Source: Undaria pinnatifida (lineage: Eukaryota > Sar > Phaeophyceae > Laminariales > Alariaceae). Taken from it: a DNA stretch of 64,000 nt. Position numbers and translations under genes: made by a program. Below are positions 23,601 to 32,530 of the stretch, in pieces. Each line of letters starts with the position of its first letter. The first letter of the stretch is position 1. The stretch spans positions 806,001-870,000 of the forward strand of contig JABAKD010000012.1 in NCBI GenBank assembly GCA_012845835.1, read 5' to 3'. The notes beneath the pieces are model-generated. The model ran no database searches and was not told the DNA's origin. It saw only the letters and a program-made list of their open reading frames with translations.

Positions 23601-25443
23601 ACGGAGGTTGAGGTGTGAGTGTACCGTAGGTAATCTCCAAAAAGGTCGTGAAAAACAAAGTGAGCTCAAACGTTGAGCCAGGAGGGAAAACTTGGGTAGA
23701 CATGGCCGTCGATGTTTGAAACACCCCACACAAACTTTGGGCACCCCACAAAAACTTTGCCAGGGCATACAGCCAACCCAGCGCATCCAATACTGCGCAC
23801 TACTTTCATCACCCGGGTTGGACTATGCCGGTAGTTATTGCTGTGCAATATCGCCGCCACGCAATGACGTGCCACGAACGGACTGCCCGATGTAGCTTAC
23901 AGCCGAGGAACCAAAACAAAATCAAACCTGCTCTTCAGCCAGCGAGGCTATCTTCTCTCGCAGGATAGCGTTAATGGCGTCCGATGCCATCCGTTCATTG
24001 GCGAGCTCATCCTGAGGCGAAAGGGATGTTTGACGGAGACACCGAAAGCACAGATAGGTGTTGAGGTCGAAAAACTGTTACCATTCGGTTTGGCGGCGCA
24101 CCAGTGTGTGTACGTCAGCGTTGTTTGCCGAACCGCAAATTTGCATTATACAAGCAACCGTGCCAAATCATGGGTCGTACATATCGTGTACCATGCCAAC
24201 TTGTAGTCATCAAACACATCGCAGCACTCGGGGAGGCAATGTGGGATTTTTTTGCCACCACCGTGCCCCTCGAATTGACACGGGTGTGTTCATTGCGCAC
24301 GGTTGCGCCTGCAGGTGAGCTGGCCATTCAAACGTCTTTCAGCAGTGGCGACGGCGGCAGCAGCAGCCCCGGCATATCCTAGAACAAGCCAACGCTGAAA
24401 TCGGTGACTCACCCGGAGTTCCCCGACTTTCCTCTCGGCGTCCTCCGCACGTTGTCGATGAAGCACTACTTCTCCCTGCTGTTGCACCAAACGTCTCTGG
24501 CAATGGTCGTACTCAGCCCTCGCCCTCCGTCGGATGTCCTCCACCTGTCCAGCCAGCTCAACCTCTCTCGGATTGACAGCAACGACTGCTGCTGCGGTCG
24601 GCCTGCGGTAGGCTAAACCAGCATGGTGTCGCACCGATCCCTCCTGGCCCATCATGGCAGTTAACCTGGCCGGCCCGTTGGTTGCCGCGGGCATGTTGGT
24701 GGTCGGCGCTGCCACCGGCGGTGGCCGGTAGGTAGAATGTGTCAGATTTCGCGCATCGCCCCGCACTGAAATAGCGGAAATAGTGGCGTTTCTCGCTTGC
24801 GGTGGCGTGTTGGCAGCAGTAGCATCCGGAAAAGGCTGGCAATAGGGGAGAGAAGGGAAAAAAGGGGGTGGTCGCGACGTGCGATTTACGCTCAGCAATC
24901 AGTGGGTTCCGAGTCTGTTTATTTTCGTTCGTCGTCAAACAAGCACACACACGGTTGACCTTGAGGTTCGTGACCTCCAGCGGCACAGCACTGAGTGCAC
25001 AAAAAATGCACATGCACGTTCGGATTCTTGTGCTTGCGCTCGCGACCTTCGGTGGCGACACAACAGGGCACCGATGGGGGGTTCTCTACCAAGGGTGCAC
25101 ATGACGTGATCGATGTCCTTGCCGATAATGCGATCAGTCCATTGCCGCAAAAGTCGAGTCGAGCGAGGATGCCTTTTGGGATCTATTCATTTTTTTTCCC
25201 GCTGCGAGAATATTCCTGTTGTATTTCCAAGTACGTCGTTCCCAAACCATGGGTACAGTATTAAAAAAGGGTCAAGTCGAAGCCATCTGCATCTCTGTGA
25301 ATCGAGAAAACACGCAGCGGGTTTACAGCGGGAGAAAGGCAGCCATCGCAGCGACCCCGTGGCCGGTATGAAACCACAAGCTTAACCTGCCCTTCCTGGC
25401 ACAACCCGGCGCAGGCACCACACCGTGCAACACGCTCCGCCAT
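16201..25443 (-). CDS. Multi-exon coiled-coil protein kinase with Pro/Gly-rich repeat tail (12-exon model)
   Basis: Exons (minus strand, listed 5' to 3'): 25443-25387, 24835-24413, 24011-23928, 23574-23497, 23086-22793, 22199-22153, 21799-21650, 21403-21255, 19955-19777, 19487-19413, 18953-18852, 17625-16201. All introns are GT-AG, mostly GTGAGT/GTGAGG/GTAAGG donors; the phases agree throughout and the total is 3,063 bp, about 1020 residues. Residues ~109-214 form an Arg/Glu-rich coiled coil. The kinase domain follows: Gly loop GQGGYGAV at ~286, ATP lysine in AIKK at ~308, REL/AY helix C, LPKHEKIID, catalytic loop HCDVKVEN at ~397-404, DPG at ~422-424, GTMGWAPPE at ~438-446, and NPNERPKM at ~558. 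The tail is Pro/Gly-rich. As a family this is a eukaryotic Ser/Thr- or TKL-like kinase; the substrate is unknown. HRD to HCD and DFG to DPG cast doubt on normal activity, although the Asp, Lys and Asn of the catalytic loop remain. The first exon (ATG at 25443) is the least certain part. Confidence 0.8.
16285..16575 (-). repeat. Three tandem 120-bp coding repeats
   Basis: There are three copies of a unit of about 120 bp in the 3' end of the last kinase exon. Each contains the antisense string gcacctgcgcaaag or a close variant and encodes one LTFAQVLARGF-type core (LTFAELLARGF, LNFAQVLARGF, LTFAQVLARGF) with a Ser/Pro-Ala-Asp-Asn-Val spacer. Confidence 0.8.
18852..18953 (-). CDS. Kinase exon 11: subdomain X
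   Basis: The 34-codon, phase-0 exon lies between a clean acceptor (tttaatgtgtgtccag) and a GTGAGT donor. It encodes DEVILRTMNDGSLPRIFL and more, matching the loop and helix that precede the last kinase helix. It is preserved in both palindrome arms (46,615-46,716 and 52,766-52,867). Confidence 0.75.
19777..19955 (-). CDS. Kinase exon 9: activation segment, APE and subdomain IX
   Basis: The 179-bp exon has a split first codon that matches exon 8 and ends with a GTAAGG donor. It encodes TKTGTMGWAPPE, the end of the activation segment with an extra Pro in APE, followed by DTFAVGVDICFLVAHAT, matching the subdomain IX pattern (D-x-[FY]-x-x-G). Phase 0 at the 3' end joins it to the short exon 10 (19,487-19,413). 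Confidence 0.75.
21255..21403 (-). CDS. Kinase exon 8: catalytic loop and DFG-equivalent
   Basis: It encodes GLSFMHKEGLIHCDVKVENTL, then VAKVTDPGLWC, before a GTGAGT donor. HCD replaces HRD, so this is a non-RD kinase by sequence. Asp, Lys and Asn of the loop (D399, K401, N404 in the model) are present. The Mg-binding motif reads DPG instead of DFG. Both changes sit inside otherwise well-conserved surroundings, which argues against a simple sequencing error. Confidence 0.8.
21650..21799 (-). CDS. Kinase exon 7: helix C to hinge region
   Basis: The 150-bp exon has acceptor cacctatctcag and donor GTGAGC. It encodes LPKHEKIIDVDCL, the usual 'L-x-H-x-N-I' region after helix C with Glu-Lys in place of Glu-Asn, followed by LLMEIAVSDLYQ, which fits strand beta-5 and the hinge. 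The split codons on both sides match exons 6 and 8. Confidence 0.75.
22793..23086 (-). CDS. Kinase exon 5: N-lobe with glycine loop and ATP lysine
   Basis: The exon is 98 codons, phase 0 at both ends. The acceptor follows a strong pyrimidine tract (ctcccttcctctctacag) and the donor is GTGAGG. It encodes a linker, a short basic/Cys segment (KKMGDCACKREL), then strand beta-1/2 (VILGQGGYGAVHRV) and beta-3 with the ATP-binding lysine (RKYAIKKAKE). It splices to exon 6 (22,199-22,153), which continues with the helix-C sequence VRELAAYA. Confidence 0.8.
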
Positions 25444-25946
25444 TGGCGCGCGCTATCGTCTAGTCTATATGATACTTCGAAGTGTGTTGGCCCTGGTTTT
25501 GGCCTGGGTGTTGATGCGCTTTGACAGCCCTGCGGTTGCGTGCAGACTTTGCGCTACCACCGTGATATGAAGCGGTATAGCATTGGTTCAAGAACGATCT
25601 CCACTTCCGCTCGTCTACTTCGGGAAAACAAGCACCCATCATGATCCCCGCAAAAGAGGGCCAAAGCGTGGATGGGTGCAGAACGCACGCCACAGCTTGA
25701 GCTGCGCCGGCGCGTGGATCTGTTTCGGTTGAAGATGCCTTACGTACAAGCGGCCGAACCTGCTCCAGATAAAATACTGGGCTCCTCTACGAGTACCCGC
25801 CTAGCTTGTGTAGCAACTGACAAACACCAGCCAGTTTTGATGCACACGCATTGCCGAGTTGCAATCCCGCCCAAAGGTATGATACCTACGTAGCCTACAA
25901 GCTCGGTTTGGTCGCTACACACGACCACGGCCGGTCTGATTTTCAC

Positions 25947-26303
25947 CTGTAAACCCCCACCGACATGCCAGGCCTGCTGTCCCTCGTAGCCCTCGCGAAC
26001 CGGATTCCCCACCTGGCCGGTGGCACGCAGCATGGTTGTGCTCTCTCGGGAGTTACACCCAGCAGCAGTGGGATGGTGGGCGTGATTACTTGTTTCTGTG
26101 CCCTGCGGTGGAAAATCGTAACACGATCACAGCCGTGCCACGCCACCGGGACCGCCAATCGCGGAAGCCGCGGGCGATACTAAACACGTTGCTGCCGCAC
26201 GCTCACCCTCTTCGCCTCCTCCCGTCGTCTCTCTGGGCCTTGGTACCCTTGCACAGGGCTGGGTTGTGTGCTCCATACGCAGGGATGCCACACGAGGAAA
26301 CCT
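25947..26303 (-). CDS. Candidate upstream 5' exons (26,303-26,207 and 26,102-25,947)
   Basis: Two further minus-strand exon-like stretches lie upstream of the kinase. 26,102-25,947 is 52 open phase-0 codons between acceptor ttccaccgcag and a GTGAAA donor, containing an in-frame ATG at 26,033. 26,303-26,207 ends with EERREEAKR-like charged sequence before a GTGAGC donor and joins in phase 0. They could be the true 5' end of the kinase gene, replacing the ATG exon at 25,443, or belong to another gene. No family is recognised. Confidence 0.35.
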
Positions 26304-26309
26304 GAGGCA

Positions 26310-28080
26310 TTTTGATCCGGGGATGTATTAACTATCCCGTTGGACAAAAAAAACGGATCCAGCTTAAAGATCGAAGATATCCCCGCTTTTTTTTGTGCTT
26401 TATTAGTAAAACCACGTTCCAATTTTCAAAAATGCTGTTTATTTCTTCTGTTTCCTTTGATTTTCACTTTTCTCTGTTTATTTTCACCATTTTTCTTCGT
26501 TTTTTGTGTGAAACAGCCTACTTGGCACGTACTTACGTACGTACCGGGGGGTACGGTAGTAGTATAGTGGTCGTAGTATAGTAGTATTACAACAGCGGGA
26601 GGTCGATACTCAACTTTGCAAGCTTCGTCCTGCCGCTGCAGCAGAGATGGACACATCGGTCGCACACTTTTTAACGTACACACACGGCAGTCTTTCGTGA
26701 AGGGTGGACCGACCGTGGACTTACTCTGCCCTGGATGATATGTGACGCCATCATCGGAGTCAACAGACTGTGCAACCCTTCTTGTGCGGTTCGATTGTCG
26801 AAAAAGCTTACCAACTGTACCAGGTACCTGGTATCATGCAGTATGCCAGATGTTGTATCAGATACCGGGATACCTGTGGCACGTACTATCAATACTACTG
26901 CTGCTGTACCAAAGACAGTGTCACCTACACAGGTCAGGTATAGGGAATGTGGAGGAACGTGTTGTGGATAACGTATGGGGAAAACGATATGCCGTGTGGC
27001 CTGTCTGTGGTCCATTACGACGACAAGGCGTATTTACTTGATCAATTTAAAAGGTACGCCATAAAAAATGCTGTTCCTAACCGCCGAGGAAGGGCAACAC
27101 TGCTTTGTCTAGTATTTTTGCCTCTGTTTTTGTTCGTTGGGTGCGAATTCCGTCAGGTAGGTGCACGCTTTTTTTTTTTTTGCCCGATTTGCATTTTTCT
27201 CCCACCTCATACATACCAGGTACAGAATAGGAGGAGAAGCCTACGTATACCGGGTAGGTACGTACCATTAATAATATTAATATAGAGTCTATACTTACGT
27301 ATGTTGGAACGCAACTGGATCGAGCCTGACGAGTGAGCGCCGCGGCGTGTTTTGGGTGTGTGAGTTTGCGCACCTAACCTCGTATTCTAGCGAAGAAGGA
27401 GTTCGCGTGTCGACCTGCCTCGGTGCCGTCTGCCACTCACTGCTGCACAGCTAGTAGATGCGAAGTCTTGTAGAGTTAATAATGATGGTGCACAACCGAG
27501 CTGAATCGATGCACGACAACAACAACGACAACAACAGCACTTGCGTGAGGAACCGTGGCTATAATTTAACTTTGTTTTATTAACATCCGCCGGAGCGAGG
27601 CTACGATTATTAATAGCAACAATTTGGAGGCCAACCCCACGACTATTTCACTGAGGTTGCGATATGACACAGCACAGAAGCACCCATGCGAAGCCTTTTA
27701 TGCATCGTACCACACTATATTCGACTAGTCTATACATGTATGTACATGCACAACGGCGCAGTACTCGTAGGAAAATGAAGGTATCGTATGCTGTAACAGA
27801 GGTATACACCGCCGAGCAAAGCCATTAGACTAAGTATCGTAGTTCATCTGTGGAATCATTGTCATCAATCGATGCGTGTCAGCGTAGAAACCTTGCGTTA
27901 ACTGTTGTTCCTGGTTCATTGTACGACGTACCTTACATTAGACTAATGCCGCAGCATATAGTAGCAGCAGTAGTTCAGCCTTGGGATCAACGACGACAGC
28001 AACAAAAGCACCTGGTGCCAAGTTTGGAAATATGAATACCAGTATGCAACAAGCAGGTGATCCTCTGCCATTAGGTCTAT
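26310..28080. other. Stretch without a supported gene
   Basis: It is AT-richer than its neighbours, with T-runs at 26,385-26,510 and 27,170, several TACCAGGTA and TAGACTA sites (26,815-26,840, 27,217, 27,827, 27,930) and no exon that I can support by splice sites and composition together. Confidence 0.5.
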
Positions 28081-28083
28081 ACC

Positions 28084-28206
28084 TCTACCACCACCACCAC
28101 CACCACCACCATCACCACCATCACCACCACCGTTACCACCTCCATCACCACCACCACCACCATCACCACCACCACCGTTACCACCTCCATCACCACCACC
28201 ACCGCC
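28084..28206. repeat. (CAC/CAT)n trinucleotide array
   Basis: CAC and CAT units, with a higher-order repeat of about 50 bp marked by cgttaccacctccatcacc occurring twice. The poly-His and poly-Val ORFs are artefacts. Confidence 0.9.
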
Positions 28207-28839
28207 GCAAGAGTATGTACCGAGTACGGGGTGTTAGGGGTGGTGGTGGCAATATCGTACGACGATGATGGTGGTGCACGACACAACAGCACAGAAAAGA
28301 GACAGTGCCATATAGACTAGACTAGTCTAGACCATAGAGATACGCCAACTCTCTGAAGAGGGGTGTACTATAAACAACTGAATAGCTTCGAAAAAGCAAA
28401 ACAATATTTATGCATGTGGCATTATTATCACGCTTGCGTTCTCGTGCTCAACCTGCAGTTCCGCCTTGGGACCATTTGCCTTTAATCCGTGCGCGCGTCA
28501 GCGCAGAAACCTTGCATTGAAACCTTGGGTTGATTGTGCGGTCGTTGTATTATTAGGTGGACGTAACGGCTTTGAGGACATATCACGAGTATGTTTCATG
28601 AAAACTCAAACCGGTTTTGGACGCGGTCAGAGGTGGATGGATGGTATAAATAAGGGTCTCTGTTGCCGCCCTCGCGGATGAAATCGGACCCGAGATGGTG
28701 GTGCGCTCGGAGCAAACGTCAAGGCACACAAGGGAAGAGAGTTTTTTTCAAGATATTGGCACCCTGTTGGCAAAATCTCTTGGAATTTCTCCTAGGCAAC
28801 TGCACACAGCTGACCGCTAGTAATACGGAGAGACTCAGC

Positions 28840-29144
28840 GGTCGCCCGGTGGCGTACCAGGTCATCCTCAAGCCTGGTACAGGTTAGTTTCATGAGATCG
28901 AATCCTCCCGAGTGCATACTCGGAAAAATTCGTGAGGACTTTTTTTTGTGCACAAATTGACTTGCGGAAAGCGCGAGAGCGTGAGTCAGCGACACTCGAT
29001 GAAAAAACAACGAGCAATGGGTTTGCTGAACCCTATGCGCGATAAAAATTGAAGGCAAGAACCGGGGAGAAGAAGGGACGACACCTGTGACCACGGCTTG
29101 TTCAGGAGCTGGAAAATAAATGTGTGTGAAGAAAAAAAAAAAAC
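28840..29144 (+). repeat. tRNA-derived SINE, full length
   Basis: The head reads GGTCGCCCGGTGGCGTACCA, with an A-box-like TGGCGTACCAGG, and about 45 bases later a B-box-like GATCGAATCC, the spacing of a tRNA internal promoter. A body of about 220 bp shared with three other copies and an A-rich tail follow. The two boxes, the position of the tail and the dispersed copies support a Pol III SINE; no tRNA can be folded with confidence. Confidence 0.65.
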
Positions 29145-30482
29145 ATGATACCAGGTCTACCAGGTAGCTGGGACGTGGTACGTCACATCATCACAATCGC
29201 TCGTTCGAAAACATACGAAGAATCGTCGTCACCTATGATTTACCCAAACAATTGTACCGTACGCGACACCCGACACCAACCACCTTGTTTTGGGCCAAAG
29301 GAAAAAACATACTGCGCGAGGTGTGTGTCCCACACTATTTTTGAAAAAAAAAACAGCAAAAAAAAAAGGTTTCTTACGCCCCGTGCGAAATCGAGCTGAA
29401 TAAATACCCGGGAAAAAAATGTCACAAGGGAAGCAGGACAGTGCGAACACTTTTTTAGTTTATCACGTGTAGGAGCATCAGAAATGGCCTCTTATGGACA
29501 CGGAGTACGAGCAAAATCGTGTTCACTCCACGGCACGCGGTTACTCCCTCAACAAGTACCGTGGTTGCCGGCGCCCGTACAAAAATACATACCTTGACGT
29601 ACCGCGGTAGTTGGCTGCCCTCCAAAAAGTACTGTGGAAATACCGTGATGACGGGTTGCCGCACAAATGTTACCGCGAAAGGCCGTGATGGCTGATTTCC
29701 TTACCGTGGGTTTGGTGGTAAACGGATACCTGGTTCGTGCAAACAATCACGTGGGGTTATGGGATTATTGTGGTGGCTGATAGCCGCAGGGAAGACATCC
29801 GCAACCAACAATCGTTATCCCTTCGTAGGACAGCCCCGCATTCTTGAAATAAAATGCACTGCATGTGCGCGGGGGTGCGCTCGCGGCGGATTGACTAGCG
29901 CTTGACATTTACCCTCTCTTGCCCCCCAAGCTCCGCCTTTCCTTTGCACGTATTTAGGCAATGTTGATACTGGCTTTAGCTCTGGGGTACAGCCTTCTCT
30001 TCGTTCTTCGTCAAGCAAAACGAAAAACGCCACCTCTCTAGGAAACTGAGGGACAGCTGCGGACCCACCCGCACCCTCTCCTAAACAACTGTCGACTTCA
30101 CAACCCGCCCAGCCTGCCGTATCCCCCCCCATATGGCTAGCGCAACACCGCAGGCCCGGCCCGCCTTCGTCCGTCTGAACAATGGCCCACGCGGTGAGGA
30201 GTGAGGACCGCGGGTGTCATGGCGACTCTCCCCGTCAGTGGACGCACCTCGCCCCCCCGGCCCCGTTATGGCACGCGCCATTGCCGGCGCCGTACTGCCT
30301 GAGATCGGTGACATACAGCCGATGATTGGCCAACAAGCGGTTGAGCACCCAGCAATCGGGCTAGCGGAAGTTCCTGCCATCGTTGGCGGTGGCAGAGGCG
30401 GTGGCAGCGGCAGCGGCGGAGATGCCGGCGATTCAGTGGGAGGAGAGGTCAGTGGTAGCTTCGAAGTCGAAACTCTCGTTGC

Positions 30483-31782
30483 TAGGGCCTTACCCAATAA
30501 GCTAGCATATCTTTTAGCTTATATTGACCTTTAGAGCTTATGGAAAAGCTTATGTCCGACCGAGCATAGCCACCATGTCAAATAGCTTAATAATATTATG
30601 TGGGAGCATAACAAGGGAAATCGAGCATAAAAGGTGGTTATGCCCGCCTCCATTTCAGTTGTATATGCTCGAATGGTTGTCTGGCAGCACGGTGGAGACG
30701 CCAAACGGGTGGCCGCACGGTAATAATGCAATTTACGAGGCTTAATTACACCCTTTGTCGGCTCTGTGTTTCGCGACATTGGACGGTTCTACCTAAGAAC
30801 ACTTAAACACGCACACACACGCGCGCGCGCCCACGCGCCCACGCGAGCACAAAAAAAGGAAAGAGCGCAAGGGACGCAGCCGATCTTCCGATCATCCGAT
30901 CTTGCAGCGATGGCAACCGCTCTTCTCAAGTACAACAGGGGGCGGGGAAAGTAGTATTGCGTCGTGCGGGGTGCGGGGGTACTGGGTAGTCGGCTGTGTT
31001 TGGCTAGCTCGCTAGCTCTGTTTTTTGCTGTCGAGTTTCGAGTAGAGAGTTCAAGCAAGTTTTCCAATTGACATGGTGGGCAGTTCATGGTGGGCGGTGG
31101 TATGGGAAAGGCAGCAAGGCGCAGCTGTACTCACTGTGCTGTATATGGACACAACACAATAACACACGACAACATCAATCAGTAGTAGTATGATATACGC
31201 GAATATACGAGTATACACTTTCGAAGTATATAATCTAGGAGCGTAGACTATACCAGGTATATAGACTACAGTTAGTAGGTGGCTCTATATAGTGCGGTTC
31301 ATATAGTGCGGGTGTCCGATATTGTGCGGGTGAAATCGTTTGGCAGAATATAGACCCCTCTATAGTGGCCGGGTTTTATATAGTGCGGGTGCCCGGTATA
31401 GTGCGGGTAAATTTTCGTGACACATACCCGCACTATATAGGGCCACCTACTGTAAACGAATCGTTTAGTCTATATTTTACTTTTTCAGCACTGACACACC
31501 TGCACCTGCCATGTGGCTTGTAGAAAAAAAACAAATAGCCGAAGAACCCACGTTTCACGAGCATATCGACGACAAGCAGGGATGCCCAACGAGTTTTAGA
31601 CGAGCAAACACGCTTTTATCGAACAAAAATCAAGCTAGAGATGCAAGAAAGAGCGAGCATAAGTCGAGCTTATCCGTGCAAAACTGGCATAAATCGCGAG
31701 CTTATTTCCAGTTTTAAAGCCTATGCCCGCCAAAAAAAAAAGCTTATATTCAGAAAAAAAAAGCTTATTGGGTAAGGCCCTA
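30483..31782. mobile_element. Non-autonomous hAT-type DNA transposon with 8-bp TSD
   Basis: It is 1,300 bp with perfect 21-bp terminal inverted repeats that begin TAGGGCCTTACCCAATAAGC. It is flanked by an 8-bp direct repeat CTCGTTGC (30,475-30,482 and 31,783-31,790). The duplicate locus at 1,570-1,585 has a single CTCGTTGC and no element, an exact empty site. An 8-bp TSD with TAGGG termini is the hAT signature. Subterminal AGCTTA(T) and GAGCAT repeats crowd both ends, as transposase-binding repeats do in hAT elements. No transposase is encoded, so mobility would need an enzyme in trans. Confidence 0.92.
31269..31452. mobile_element. Pogo-like MITE nested in the hAT element
   Basis: It is 184 bp between TA dinucleotides. 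The ends read CAGTTAGTAGGTGGC on the left and the complement of CAGTAGGTGGCCC on the right, both followed by CTATATAGTGCGG. The inside is built of further (C)ATATAGTGCGGGT units. TA target and CAGT termini fit Tc1/mariner-pogo MITEs. It lies within the hAT element and so is younger, unless it was captured earlier. Confidence 0.65.
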
Positions 31783-32274
31783 CTCGTTGCTGCACGGTCG
31801 AACGGAAGGCAAGAAGGAAGCACGAAGAAGAATCACCAAACACGAAAACAATCAAAGCGAGCACGTCATCACGCACACTGTACAACACCATACCCGAGCA
31901 TGCACGCGAGCACAACAACCCAAAATCACAACAACATGGAAGCACAAAAGCAGGCAAGCACAAAAAAACAGCACAAATAAAGCAAAGGCACGAGCAAGCA
32001 CAAAATCACGTAAACAAGTATGCAAGCACAAAAACAAGCAGGCACTGCGGCCGCAGTTCCAGCTACATATGGTCCTTCCGTATCACCGTCTGCATGACCA
32101 GAAAATCCTGGAGCGCGTTCTCCGATAGTCGCCGCCGCCATCTTCAAGGAACCCATCCTGCCTCGCTTCTTCAGGTTGGTCTTGTTGGCCGCCTGTCCCG
32201 TCCAAACGGAGAGCCTTATGTGCGTGGGGGGGAGAGCACGCAGCAGCACGCAGCAGCACGGGGGGGGGTGACGG

Positions 32275-32530
32275 GTGTACTCAGTTCGTGCATGGTCGTA
32301 GTCGTATGGCCATAGACCCTCGCATCCCTACTTTGCCGGGACGGAGCACGTCGGGTTTTCCTCAACCAGGCAGACATTGCTTGCACCAAGCGCGAAGCGC
32401 CGTAAGGTGTTCGGCGAGTCGCATGAAGGGTGAATCTCATCCTTCCAAAAACCGCCCGTAAGACGGCCCTCGGCACCTTGTTGTGCCTGCTTTCTTGCTT
32501 GTGGATGGCAGCGCCAATGAGCTATACTTT
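32275..32530 (+). repeat. Rep-A dispersed repeat, truncated at a duplication junction
   Basis: It carries the family landmarks up to gctatactttgtttt, then switches abruptly to the inverted copy of sequence from 14,820. The intact paralogue at 2,060 continues past this point, so the junction cuts through the repeat. Confidence 0.75.

Larger units (their letters stand above)
28908..32530. repeat. Direct segmental duplication, copy 2
   Basis: It matches 1-2,330 in the same orientation and is interrupted by the hAT element at 30,483-31,782. It breaks off inside the Rep-A repeat at ~32,530, where an inverted copy of 14,820 and below begins. Confidence 0.85.
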
